From positions 1,608,501-1,672,500 of the forward strand of contig JACKEV010000006.1 in assembly GCA_020632795.1 (NCBI GenBank): a DNA stretch of 64,000 nucleotides, given 5' to 3'. A model generated the notes under the pieces. It was given only the letters and a program-made list of their open reading frames with translations. It was not told the origin of the DNA and made no database searches. Origin of the DNA: Alphaproteobacteria bacterium (GTDB lineage Bacteria > Myxococcota_A > UBA796 > CAJQPC01). The position numbers and the translations under genes are program-made. Shown here piece by piece: positions 18,625 through 29,160 of the stretch (its first letter is position 1; each line of letters opens with the position of its first letter).

Positions 18625-20415
18625 TTACTCGATGTACCCCAACACCCGCAGCGCATCCATCGACCCCTCGTCCAGCTCCGGCGCCTGGACCTCCGGCGCG
18701 CCCTCCGTCGCCCCCTTCATCGCCCGCTGCTTGCCCAGGGCCTCTGGCGAGCCGGAGATGTCCCTCAGCTCCCCCGGGTCGTCCTCCAGGTTGAACAGCG
18801 CCTCCCGCGCCGGCGCGTCGGGGCGCGCGGCGTACTGGATGAGCTTGTAGGGCGGCTCCCGCACCGAGGCGTCGATGGGCGGGTCCGGGGTGCGCTCCCC
18901 GGGTGCGGTGGAGACCACAGGGGTGTCCGCGCAGCCCTCGCCCCGCAAGGCCGGGACCAGGGAGCGCCCCTGCGCCTCGGCCGGCGGCAGCCCCACCAGC
19001 GCCTCGACAGTGGGCACCAGATCGATCACGCTCACCTGACAGCCCACCCGGGCGCCCGACTGCCCCACCCCCGGCGCCCGCACCACCAGCGGCACGCGCA
19101 GCGAGGGGTCGTAGAGGTCCTCGCCGTGGTCGAACAGGAGCCCGTGCTCGGTCAGGGACTCGCCGTGGTCGGCGGTGACCACCACCACGGTGTCCTCCAG
19201 GAGCCCCAGCCGCTCCAGCGTCGCGATGACCTGGCCGGTGTAGCCGTCCACGCGGGCCAGCTCCGCGTCATAGGCGTGGATGAGCCAGTCGGCGGAGGTG
19301 ATGCGGCGGTGTGGCGGCGGCCAGTACCCGGGCAGGTCCAGCGGCGGGCCGTCTGTGGGGGCGTCGGCCACGTCCAGGGCCTCGTAGGGGGCGTGCGGGT
19401 CGAACAGGTGCAGCCAGAAGAACCAGGCGCCGTCCGCGTTGCGCTCGATGAACTGCCGCGCCCGCCGGGTGGCCCCCGCACCCTCGCGCTCGCGCAGGGT
19501 GTTGCCCGGCAGCAGAAGCTGCTCGGAGGCGTGGGTCAGGGAGAGGCGGTGCAGCCCCGGGATGGCCCCGAAGTCGTCGTCGTACAGGTCGAAGCCCTGG
19601 TCCCACCCGTACTTGCTGTGCAGGGGGAAGCCCGACACCGCCGCGCCGGTGGTGTAGCCCGCCGCCTTCATGCGGTGCTGGATCATCGCGCCCCGCTCCC
19701 CCAGCTGCGTGCCGTTGACCACCACGCCGGTCTCGGTGGTGGGCTGGCCGGTCAGGATGGAGAGGTGGGCGGGCTGCGTCAGGGGTGCGGTGGTGACGGC
19801 CTGCTCGAAGGTCACGCCCTCCGCCGCGAGGCGGTCCAGGATGGGGGTGGCCGCCGGGCCGCCGTAGGGGCCGAGCCGATCGGGCCGCGTGGTGTCCCAG
19901 GTCACCAGCAGCACGTTGGTCCCCTCCCCCACAGCCGGCTCGGCCGGGGCCCCGCGGATGAGCGCCGCCCAGAACGCGAGCGCCGCGCCGAGGATGGCGA
20001 AGCGCGCGCTGCGTCGCAGCAGCCGGTCCAGGGAGAGGCCCACCAGCGCGGCCCCCACCGCGATGAGCAGCAGGCCGCCCCAGACCTGGGGATCCCGCGC
20101 ATAGAGGTTGAGCACCCGCTCGAAGCGGTACCAGAGCCCCAGGTGCAGCGCCAGCAGCGCCGCCGCCGCCATCCCCACGGGCCGGTCCCCCAGGACCCGC
20201 AGCCCCACCCGGCCGGCGAGCCGCGCCACGATCAGCGCCCCGACCACCACCGCGAGGTTCTGAGCCACCCCCAGGGTCAGCCAGGTGAGCTGCTCGAAGA
20301 AGCCCAGCCCGAACCGGGGCGACGCCCGCAGGGCCACCTCCGCCGTGCCTCCCAGCACGCCCAGGGCCATCGCGGCTCGCCGGTGACCTCGCAGCGGACC
20401 TCCAGGTGGACTCAA
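18625..20415 (-). CDS. Membrane-anchored alkaline-phosphatase-superfamily (sulfatase-fold) enzyme
   Basis: This 596-aa protein starts with about 170 residues holding four or five hydrophobic helices, followed by a periplasmic sulfatase-fold domain: NVLLVTWDTTRPD at the first metal site, TTAPLTQPAHLSILTG at the nucleophile, DQGFDLYDDD, and TADHGESLTEHG at the second metal site. The usual C/S-x-P-x-R sulfatase signature reads T-Q-P-A-H, so there is no Cys or Ser to convert to formylglycine; Thr may be the nucleophile, as in phospho-transfer members of the superfamily. The architecture recalls membrane phosphoethanolamine or phosphoglycerol transferases. The start is a TTG with a strong AGGGGGG ribosome site. 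It is divergent from prfC. Confidence 0.85.
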   Translation of the reverse strand: MSPPGGPLRGHRRAAMALGVLGGTAEVALRASPRFGLGFFEQLTWLTLGVAQNLAVVVGALIVARLAGRVGLRVLGDRPVGMAAAALLALHLGLWYRFERVLNLYARDPQVWGGLLLIAVGAALVGLSLDRLLRRSARFAILGAALAFWAALIRGAPAEPAVGEGTNVLLVTWDTTRPDRLGPYGGPAATPILDRLAAEGVTFEQAVTTAPLTQPAHLSILTGQPTTETGVVVNGTQLGERGAMIQHRMKAAGYTTGAAVSGFPLHSKYGWDQGFDLYDDDFGAIPGLHRLSLTHASEQLLLPGNTLREREGAGATRRARQFIERNADGAWFFWLHLFDPHAPYEALDVADAPTDGPPLDLPGYWPPPHRRITSADWLIHAYDAELARVDGYTGQVIATLERLGLLEDTVVVVTADHGESLTEHGLLFDHGEDLYDPSLRVPLVVRAPGVGQSGARVGCQVSVIDLVPTVEALVGLPPAEAQGRSLVPALRGEGCADTPVVSTAPGERTPDPPIDASVREPPYKLIQYAARPDAPAREALFNLEDDPGELRDISGSPEALGKQRAMKGATEGAPEVQAPELDEGSMDALRVLGYIE

Positions 20416-20493
20416 CGTACCCCCCTTCTAATGCCTCGGTGGACGACGCGCGGCCCGTGGCTTAGGGAGCCCCGCCTCTCGTGGAGCGCAGAC

Positions 20494-22080
<1,587 letters not shown>

Positions 22081-22096
22081 GGGTTGCAGTCGGTGA

Positions 22097-22945
22097 CTAC
22101 AAGCAGACCAGGCCCTGGTCCGCGCCGTCCAGCGTCCACGCCCAGCAGCCCTGGCAGGCCTCGGGCACGTTCAGGTCCACCACCGCGGTGTGGTCCTGGG
22201 CGGTGATCTCGAACCGCCCGCCGTCCGGCAGCCCGCTGGCGCAGCCGTCCTCGGACTCCAGGACCTCCAGGTCCAGGAAGACCGAGCCCCTGCAGGGGAC
22301 CGCCAGATCCGCGAACACCGCGTGGCGCTGGGCGTCCGGCCCCCACACCCCCTCAAAGGCGTAGTCGCCGGTGACCCCCAGCGGGAAGGCCAGCTCGGGG
22401 GGCTGGCCGTCGCCGGTGGCGAAGCGCAGGCTGCCCTCCAGCACCTCGACGCGGGCGGTCTCCCCGCCTGAGGTGGCCTCAGAGGCGAACCACGTGCCGT
22501 CCAGGGTCAGCGTCTCCAGCCCGGAAGCCCCGGTGACCGACCAGCCCTCGCCGGTCCAGGTCTCGTTGACCGCGGTCCAGGTCCGGGTGAGCGCGCCGTC
22601 GAAGGCCGGCTCCCGCCCGCAGTCCCCGCGCCAGGTCCGGGCGCCCTCGGGCTCGGTCTCCTCGTCGCCGGAGGTGTGGGGGCAGCCGTCATCGGCGTGG
22701 CCCAGCCCCAGGCGGTGCTGGTTGAGGGCCTGCCGCAGCATCAGCGCGCCCACGGCCAGCCCGGTGACCTGGCTGCCCTCGCTGAGGGTGATGGGCTCGA
22801 TCCCGGCGCAGGCCTCATCCCCGCTGTCCACCGGCGCGGGCTCCTTGGCGGTGCAGGCCGTCAACAGGCTGACCGCCAGGGCGCAGACCCCGACGCCGCG
22901 GTGATAGCGTCCAACCGGGTCAGGCCAGCAAGAGGTGGAGAACAA
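22097..22945 (-). CDS. Lipoprotein of unknown function
   Basis: This 282-aa protein has a hydrophobic segment ending in the lipobox LLTAC, then an acidic Cys-containing mature region with beta-rich character (VTGLAVGALML, LRFATGDGQPPELAF, EACQGCWAWTLDG). No family is recognised. The TTG start at 22945 has AGGGAG six bases upstream. That start faces the ATG of the next gene and overlaps it, so each gene's ribosome site lies in the other's first codons. It converges with prfC with a 16-base gap. Confidence 0.7.
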   Translation of the reverse strand: MFSTSCWPDPVGRYHRGVGVCALAVSLLTACTAKEPAPVDSGDEACAGIEPITLSEGSQVTGLAVGALMLRQALNQHRLGLGHADDGCPHTSGDEETEPEGARTWRGDCGREPAFDGALTRTWTAVNETWTGEGWSVTGASGLETLTLDGTWFASEATSGGETARVEVLEGSLRFATGDGQPPELAFPLGVTGDYAFEGVWGPDAQRHAVFADLAVPCRGSVFLDLEVLESEDGCASGLPDGGRFEITAQDHTAVVDLNVPEACQGCWAWTLDGADQGLVCL

Positions 22946-23967
22946 TGCGCGCGCTCCCTGTGTGGATGCTCATCCTGGGGCCTCTGGCCTGCAACGGCAA
23001 GGACGGCGTGGACGACAGCGCCGACGACAGCGGCGTGGCCGATGACTCCGGGCTCACGGACGACACCGGCGTGGAGCTGCCCGACGCCTGGGACTGGTGC
23101 CCCACCGAGGCGCCCGCCGGCCAGTCCGGGTGGAGTTGGCCGCTGGAGATCGGCGACCGGGCGCTGTACTGCGGCTCGTTCAGCGAGGGGCGCACCCTGC
23201 TGGAGGAGATCGACACCAAGGCCCAGCTCCGGCTGATGGCCGGCACGCTCCAGCTCCCCACCGAGGACGTCCAGGGCGGTGAGGTCACCCTGCCGGCCTG
23301 CGTGATGATGGACCTCGGCGAGCCTGGGCTGATCACCGAGGGCCCGGGGGCGGTCGACAGCCGGTTCCAGGAGTACGGCGGGATCACCTACTACACCCAC
23401 AACTTCTCCATCCCGATGTCCGGGCCGAACGGAGAGAGCTGGGAGCTGGCCCTGATGATCAACGGCGAGGACAGCGGGGGCGCGGCGCTGGACGGCGGCC
23501 ACTGGGACATCGACAGCGGCCTGTGGTTCTCGGCGGGCCTGTGCGAGGGGAGCTGCGATACGGGCTACTGGGCGCGCCTCTTCGACTCCTGCACCTTCGC
23601 CGGCATCGACACCGACCTGCACACCTTCACCTTCGACGGCGGCACCCTGCGGCTGGAGCTGCGCATCGGGGCCAGCATGGCCAGCACCGAGCCCGCCATC
23701 TTCTATCGGGCCGAGGGCACCCTGGACGGCACCGACTTCGCCCAGGACGACTACTGGAAGCTCATCTACAACCCCGAGCACCACCACTTCTCCCGCGACG
23801 CCATCGTCTTCTTCGACGACCCCATCGGCGCGGCCTGCGGCATCTCGGCGCTGAACTTCGACCCCTGGGGCGAGGAGCCGGCGACGCGCATCCAGCTCGT
23901 GGACTGCGACGGCGCGGTGCTGGAGAGCCGGACGCTGACGGACGAGACCTGGGAGGTCGTGCCCTGA
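22945..23967 (+). CDS. Lipoprotein of unknown function, Asp/Ser-rich linker
   Basis: This 340-aa protein has the signal MRALPVWMLILGPLAC followed by an Asp/Ser/Thr linker (DDSADDSGVADDSG) and a large beta-rich mature domain with several Cys. A ribosome site AGGTGGAG precedes the ATG by four bases. No domain is recognised; the linker is the kind common to surface lipoproteins elsewhere in this window. It probably faces the periplasm or the cell surface. Confidence 0.75.
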   Translation: MRALPVWMLILGPLACNGKDGVDDSADDSGVADDSGLTDDTGVELPDAWDWCPTEAPAGQSGWSWPLEIGDRALYCGSFSEGRTLLEEIDTKAQLRLMAGTLQLPTEDVQGGEVTLPACVMMDLGEPGLITEGPGAVDSRFQEYGGITYYTHNFSIPMSGPNGESWELALMINGEDSGGAALDGGHWDIDSGLWFSAGLCEGSCDTGYWARLFDSCTFAGIDTDLHTFTFDGGTLRLELRIGASMASTEPAIFYRAEGTLDGTDFAQDDYWKLIYNPEHHHFSRDAIVFFDDPIGAACGISALNFDPWGEEPATRIQLVDCDGAVLESRTLTDETWEVVP

Positions 23968-23980
23968 GCGGAGCTTCAGG

Positions 23981-24619
23981 TCAGCGGCTCTCGCACTCCA
24001 CCCTCAGGCCGAACGGCCCGGTGGTCCCCTCGGGGGCGTCGATGGAGATCAGGTAGCGGGCGGCGTTGAAGACGTCGATGTGCTCGACGCCGCCGCCGCC
24101 GGCCTCATCGCCCTCGCACTCGGCGATGCTGTACTGGGTGCCGTGGGGGCAGAAGCTGGCGTCATCCCACCGCATCATGGCATAGGACATCGGCGCGCAG
24201 GGGGTGTCCACGGTCAGGGTGACGCTGGTGTTCTGGGGCACGGTGAGGGCGTAGACGCGCTCGGAGGACTGGTAGTCGTCGTAGGGGATGAAGCAGAAGG
24301 CGTCGCCGTAGAGGTCCTCGTCCATGATGGTGCTGCCGCCCTCGGTGGTGCCGTAGACGGTGTCCCCGCAGGAGATGGTGCTGGTGACGCAGTCCGGGCC
24401 CGCCGGGGGCGCGGTGGAGTAGCTGGCGTCGCAGTCCACGCCCAGGTCGGTGTCCGCGTCGCTGTCGGTGTCCGTGTCGGTGTCCGCGTCGGCGTCGGTG
24501 TCCGTGTCGCCCTCGGTGCCCGAGTCCTGGTTGGACACGCCGGAGTCCGTCCCCGTGTCGTCCTTCACGAAGATAATGCCGCAACCCGCGATCATCAGCA
24601 GGGGCAGGACCAGACGCAT
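23981..24619 (-). CDS. Small lipoprotein with Asp/Thr repeat linker
   Basis: This 212-aa protein has the lipobox LMIAGC after a short signal, then a run of DT/DA repeats (about residues 25-60) that acts as a flexible acidic spacer, then a Cys-rich beta domain (CVTSTISCGDTVYGTT, LTVPQNTSVTLTVDTPC). The last part resembles a small pre-peptidase-type beta-sandwich, but this is a weak impression. ATG 24619 is preferred over GTG 24625 because GGAGGT lies four bases before it. Confidence 0.75.
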   Translation of the reverse strand: MRLVLPLLMIAGCGIIFVKDDTGTDSGVSNQDSGTEGDTDTDADADTDTDTDSDADTDLGVDCDASYSTAPPAGPDCVTSTISCGDTVYGTTEGGSTIMDEDLYGDAFCFIPYDDYQSSERVYALTVPQNTSVTLTVDTPCAPMSYAMMRWDDASFCPHGTQYSIAECEGDEAGGGGVEHIDVFNAARYLISIDAPEGTTGPFGLRVECESR

Positions 24620-24661
24620 CGTCACCTCCAGATGGATGGTAACCCCGCACCACCGCCCCCG

Positions 24662-26908
24662 TCATCCGCCTTGTTCTGTCCTCCTCCTCAGAATCACAGC
24701 ACAAATGAGGAGAACGCCGATCGGGGGGATCCCGGGGGCGCCCGCGCAGCCGCAGCCGCGCGCGTCGTCGTCCTTACCGGTGTCCCAGGGGCTGGAGTCC
24801 GGATCCTCGATGTTGCCGCCTGAGTCCGACGGACCGGGGTTCCCGGGGTCCCCCGTGAGGCCCAGGGCCGCCCGCTCGTGCAGGCGCAGCACGTAGAGGC
24901 CCGAGCCGAAGCCCATCATGGGGGCCGGGCCGGCGTAGTCGCCGCTGGCCGGGTCCATCAGCTCGGGGATGATCAGGCGGTTCTCCAGGGCCTGGCTGGT
25001 GATCCAGCGCTCGATGGCGCGGGCGCGGTCGTGCTGCCCGGCGAGGTCCAGGGCGTGGGCCAGGCGCAGGTCCACCATCACCCACTCCTGGACGTCGTAG
25101 AGGTCGCCGTCGTCGTTTCGGGCGTAGCCGTGGCCGCTCTCGACGGCGAGGGTCTCGTCCCAGGCCGCCAGGGTGTTTCGGAAGTCCTGGCTGGTCGGGT
25201 CGAGCGCGCCGACGTTGAACGCCTCCACCGCCGCGAGGTCCATCGCGGGATGGCCTTGCAGCTCCTCCTCGTAGTTGCCGACCAGCACGCCGTCGTAGCG
25301 CACGAGGTGCTCTGCGATGGCCGCGGCGACGCCCGAAGCGACGGCCTCGTAGCGCTCGGCCCGGCTGTCCTCGCCGATCTGCCGGGCCATCGACGCCGCC
25401 GCGCGCAGGCCCCCCACCGCCCAGGCCGAGGTGTAGGTGAAGCGCTTCTGGTGGCCGTTCCAGTGCCGCTCCCAGATCGAGGAGTCCGCCACGATGAGCC
25501 CGGTCTCAGCGTCGACGAGGCCGGCCAGCACGTCGGCCACGCCGCCGAAGATGTCCTCCCGGCGCTCGGCCAGCAGCCCGGTGTCCCCGGAGGCGTCGAC
25601 GTACTCGCTCAGGGCCCACAGGTAGAGCCCGAAGTTGTCGAACTCGATGTTCGGGCCGGTGCCGTCGTCGTCGGTCCACTCGGTGCCGTCCCCGTAGAGC
25701 CGGCAGACGCTGATGGTGTAGTCCATGTCGTAGACATAGGACCGGTAGAACCCGGACTTCCCGGGCTGGAGCTGGAACAGCAGCGCGGCGCGGGCCTCCT
25801 CCACGTACCCGGCGCGGGAGAGCGCGGCGATGGCGTAGGCGCCGTCCCGCACCCAGGCGATGTTCCAGGTATGGGAGAAGGTGCCGCCGGTGGAGGCCGG
25901 CAGCGAGGCGAGGAGCTGGCCGTAGGCGTCGCCGGGCTCGCGGACCTGACCCATGCGGAGGAAGGCGAGGGCCTGGGCGTAGACGTCCTCCTCCTCGTGG
26001 GTCATCCCCTCCGGCCAGACCCCCTGCGCCAGCCACTCCCCCCAAAGGAGCTGCTCCCGGTCCTGGATGGCCTGGGGCAGGGACGCGTACTCGTACCCAT
26101 CGAGGGCCTGCATGAAGGCGTCGGTGGCCTCGACGTAGCCCCGCACCGCGTCGTCCGCGGCGTCGGCGCCCGTGCCCGAGGAGAAGACCTGGACCTGCCC
26201 CACCCAGGCGCTCTCACCAGGCGCCAGGTCCCCGATGACCCACTCGTACGCCCCCACCCGGTCGTCGCCGCTGCTCTCGACGCAGCCGGTGAGCGAGCGC
26301 CCCTCGTTGACGGCCTGCCAGGGGTTGTCGGGGGAGCAGCCCGTCTGCGTGGGTGGGACAAGGGGCACGTAGTGCATCCACAGGTCGCTGTCCTGGCCGC
26401 GCTCCACCAGCGCGCCCTCTTCCGTGAGGCCGATGTGCTCGGCCTCGTTGGAGGTGCTGCCCAGATGGTGGTTCATGAGCGCGAACAGGGAGACGTCCCG
26501 CGCGGTGGCCGCGGTGTCGTTCTCGATCCGGAGCAGGTGGACGAAGCCGGGGCGCTCCAGGTCGAGGGGCGCGAAGACCACCTCGGTGAACCGGAGGGTC
26601 CGGTAGCGCCGCTCGATCTCGATGACGTTGGTGCCCGTGATCATGCGGGCGTCCTCGGCGCTGGTCAGCCAGCCGCCGTCGCCGTCGATGCGCGCCCCGA
26701 AGTAGGTGTCGTACAGCAGATCCCGGACCTCCGGGCTCTCCGGGCCGAGCTGCTTGTAGAGGTGGTCCGAGAAGCCGTCGAGCACCGCGCCCCCGGCGTT
26801 GCCGCCGTTGAAGATCACGACGCCATACCCGTTTGAACTCAAGAGCTTGGGGTAGGAGAAGTGCGGCTCCACCTGAGCCAGGGCCGCCGCGCACGTCCAC
26901 CACCACAT
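24662..26908 (-). CDS. Glycoside hydrolase family 15 glucoamylase-like protein with MYXO-CTERM tail
   Basis: This 748-aa protein has a short signal (MWWWTCAAALAQ), a beta-sandwich N-domain, and an (alpha/alpha)6-barrel catalytic domain with HTWNIAWVRDGAYAI and SSIWERHWNGHQKRFTYTSA, the latter carrying a candidate acid Glu. GH15 enzymes release glucose from the non-reducing ends of alpha-glucans. The C-terminus has an Asp/Ser linker, a RGCGCAG Cys motif, the hydrophobic helix IGVLLICAVIL and RRR, a MYXO-CTERM-like surface sorting signal. The GH13 gene lies 4 bases away on the same strand and would supply chain ends. Confidence 0.85.
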   Translation of the reverse strand: MWWWTCAAALAQVEPHFSYPKLLSSNGYGVVIFNGGNAGGAVLDGFSDHLYKQLGPESPEVRDLLYDTYFGARIDGDGGWLTSAEDARMITGTNVIEIERRYRTLRFTEVVFAPLDLERPGFVHLLRIENDTAATARDVSLFALMNHHLGSTSNEAEHIGLTEEGALVERGQDSDLWMHYVPLVPPTQTGCSPDNPWQAVNEGRSLTGCVESSGDDRVGAYEWVIGDLAPGESAWVGQVQVFSSGTGADAADDAVRGYVEATDAFMQALDGYEYASLPQAIQDREQLLWGEWLAQGVWPEGMTHEEEDVYAQALAFLRMGQVREPGDAYGQLLASLPASTGGTFSHTWNIAWVRDGAYAIAALSRAGYVEEARAALLFQLQPGKSGFYRSYVYDMDYTISVCRLYGDGTEWTDDDGTGPNIEFDNFGLYLWALSEYVDASGDTGLLAERREDIFGGVADVLAGLVDAETGLIVADSSIWERHWNGHQKRFTYTSAWAVGGLRAAASMARQIGEDSRAERYEAVASGVAAAIAEHLVRYDGVLVGNYEEELQGHPAMDLAAVEAFNVGALDPTSQDFRNTLAAWDETLAVESGHGYARNDDGDLYDVQEWVMVDLRLAHALDLAGQHDRARAIERWITSQALENRLIIPELMDPASGDYAGPAPMMGFGSGLYVLRLHERAALGLTGDPGNPGPSDSGGNIEDPDSSPWDTGKDDDARGCGCAGAPGIPPIGVLLICAVILRRRTEQGG

Positions 26909-26912
26909 CCGC

Positions 26913-29147
26913 CTACTCCTTCACCAGCACGACCGAGCCCAGGGCCGGAACCGTCACCGTCAGGCTGTCCCCGCTGGCCTGGAGGCGCTGGCCGCTGAGC
27001 ACGTCCAGCCAGGCTGCGTCGGGGCTGAGGCCGGCGAAGGCCAGGCCGTTGGTCAGGGTGCGGTCCACCCCGCTGCGGTTGACGATGGCCAGCACCTCGT
27101 CGCCCTCGGACACCCGGGCCCAGGCGGAGACGTCGTCCTCGATCCACCACTCGGCGCGCGCCCCGACCGCCATGGCGGGGTGGGCCTGCCGCGCCTGGCC
27201 CAGCGACCGGACGTGGGCCAGCACGGCGGCCTCGTTCGTGGACAGCGCGCCCTCGAAGCGCATCATGTGGCGGTTGTCGGGGTCGCCGTAGCCCTCCAGG
27301 CCGATCTCGTCGCCGTAGTAGATGAGCGGCAGGCCCTCGTGGGTGAGCAGCCAGGTCCATGCCAGCATCAGGCGCTGGTAGGGCTCGAAGGAGGTGGGCG
27401 GGCTGTCGGCGCTGCGCAGGGCCCCGTCGCCGCCGCAGGGGCCGTCGCCGTAGAGGCTGACCACCTCGCCCTCGGCGTGGGCGACGAAGCGCTCGACGTC
27501 GTGGTTGCCCAGGAAGGTGGACATCAGCGCGCCGTCGAACGCCGCCTCGCTCTCGGCGAAGGCGGCCTCCAGGTCCCGCAGGGAGGTCTCGCCCCGGGCG
27601 AAGGTCGAGAGGATGGCCCAGTACAGGGGGAAGTCGAACTGGGCGTCCAGCTCGCGGTCGTTGACGTAGGCCCCGATGAGGCCGCGGTCGCCGGTGTAGG
27701 TCTCGCCCACGGTGTAGAAGGGCTCGTCGCCGCCGACGTCGCCGTGCTCGACCTCCCGCCGGATCCGGGACTGGAGGTTGAAGAAGACGCTGTGGGGCAT
27801 GTGCTTGACCGCGTCGACCCGGTAGCCGTCCAGCTCGTAGTCCTTGATCCAGCCCACCGCGTCGTCGACCATCCGCACCAGCGGCTCGGGCTCGTAGTAG
27901 CGGATATCCGGGAGGAAGCTGTCGAACCAGCAGACCTCCGGGTCGGTGTTCCACACGTCGCCCTGGCAGATGAGCAGGTCGTTGAACCACTCGGGGTGGG
28001 CGGCGTAGTAGGGGTGGTCGCTGTGGACGTGGTTGGCGACCCAGTCCACCAGGACCCGCATGCCCCGGGCGTGGGCGTCGTCGACCAGGGCGCGGAAGTC
28101 GGCCTCGGCGCCAAAGTGCTCCTCCACCCGGGTGGGGTCGGCGGGCCAGTAGCCGTGGTAGCCGGAGAAGTCGGCGCCGCACTTGTCGCCCCAGGCGCCC
28201 GCGGGGTTGTCCTGGGGGGCGGTGATCCAGAGGGCGGTCACGCCGAGGGACTCGAGGTAGTCCAGCCGGTCGCGCACCCCCTGCCAGTCCCCACCCAGGT
28301 AGTCGGTGATGGCGTCGCTGGTGCCCTCAGGCGTATTGCGGGAGGGGTCGCCGTCGGCGAAGCGGTCCACGAAGACCCAGTACAAAAGACCGGTTTCCCA
28401 GCGCCGGTCGTCCAGCCAGGCGGGCACGTACAGGGGCTCGGCGCTGCGGCCCGAGGCGTCGGTCAGCTCCACCCGGACGGTGTGGCGGCCGTCGGAGAGG
28501 CCCTCCAGCACGATCTCGGAGAGGTCGCTGCGCTCGTCCACCAGCGCGCCGTCCAGGGTCACGCGCACGGTGCGCAGGGGCGCGTCGTCCTGGGCGGGGG
28601 TGAAGGCCGGGGTCAGGCGGATGGCGTTGGCGCCGCGGTCGATGGAGAGGGCCTCGACCGAGGCGGTGGGCTGGTCGCAGTCCGCGACCACGCGCAGGCT
28701 GTTGCAGGCCGAGGCCCCGGGCGCGCAGGACGGCGCCCAGTCGTAGCCCTCGTCGCACTGGGCGAAGTCGGCCCCTGGGTCACAGGTCCAGGACTGCTCC
28801 CGGCCGCTGTCGGTGTAGCGGACCTCGATGAGCTTGTAGGGCCAGGCGCCCGGCGGGAGGTCCAAGGTGACGGAGTACAGGCCGCCGCCCTGGTCGTCGA
28901 GGGGGGTGGCGTCGGGACTCCATTCGTTGAACGGCCCGGCGATGAACACGGCGTCGGCCGCCCCCTGGGCCGGATAGGTGAAGGTGGTCGGGCAGCCCTC
29001 CGGATCGGGCGAGTCGGTGTCGTCCACGCTGTCCACGCCCGTCTCGACGGCCGAGGAGTCGTCCGGCTGGGGCGCGTCGTCCTTGCAGCCCGCCGCGAGC
29101 AGCAGCGAGGCCGAGAGCGTCAACGGACGAGGCAGGCTACGGAGCAT
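26913..29147 (-). CDS. Exported alpha-amylase (GH13) lipoprotein with N-terminal glycogen-binding domain
   Basis: The protein is about 744 aa. The signal LSASLLLAAGC ends in a lipobox and is followed by an Asp/Ser linker and a CBM48/AMPK-type module (FIAGPFNEWSPDATPLDD). A second beta domain and the TIM barrel follow. Catalytic motifs are visible: DGYRVDAVKHMP (nucleophile Asp), VGETYTGD (acid Glu) and FLGNHDVERF (stabilising Asp). The start is either ATG 29147 or ATG 29162; the latter shares the tetranucleotide CATG with the divergent DUF423 gene. It lies upstream of the GH15 gene, suggesting a two-gene starch or glycogen degradation operon at the cell surface. Confidence 0.88.
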   Translation of the reverse strand: MLRSLPRPLTLSASLLLAAGCKDDAPQPDDSSAVETGVDSVDDTDSPDPEGCPTTFTYPAQGAADAVFIAGPFNEWSPDATPLDDQGGGLYSVTLDLPPGAWPYKLIEVRYTDSGREQSWTCDPGADFAQCDEGYDWAPSCAPGASACNSLRVVADCDQPTASVEALSIDRGANAIRLTPAFTPAQDDAPLRTVRVTLDGALVDERSDLSEIVLEGLSDGRHTVRVELTDASGRSAEPLYVPAWLDDRRWETGLLYWVFVDRFADGDPSRNTPEGTSDAITDYLGGDWQGVRDRLDYLESLGVTALWITAPQDNPAGAWGDKCGADFSGYHGYWPADPTRVEEHFGAEADFRALVDDAHARGMRVLVDWVANHVHSDHPYYAAHPEWFNDLLICQGDVWNTDPEVCWFDSFLPDIRYYEPEPLVRMVDDAVGWIKDYELDGYRVDAVKHMPHSVFFNLQSRIRREVEHGDVGGDEPFYTVGETYTGDRGLIGAYVNDRELDAQFDFPLYWAILSTFARGETSLRDLEAAFAESEAAFDGALMSTFLGNHDVERFVAHAEGEVVSLYGDGPCGGDGALRSADSPPTSFEPYQRLMLAWTWLLTHEGLPLIYYGDEIGLEGYGDPDNRHMMRFEGALSTNEAAVLAHVRSLGQARQAHPAMAVGARAEWWIEDDVSAWARVSEGDEVLAIVNRSGVDRTLTNGLAFAGLSPDAAWLDVLSGQRLQASGDSLTVTVPALGSVVLVKE

Positions 29148-29160
29148 CAGGAGAGTATTC

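Noticed and set aside
24878..26836. Plus-strand open frame of 652 codons opposite the GH15 gene
   Set aside because: It lies opposite a well-supported glycosidase and has the Val/Gly/Ala composition of an antisense shadow.
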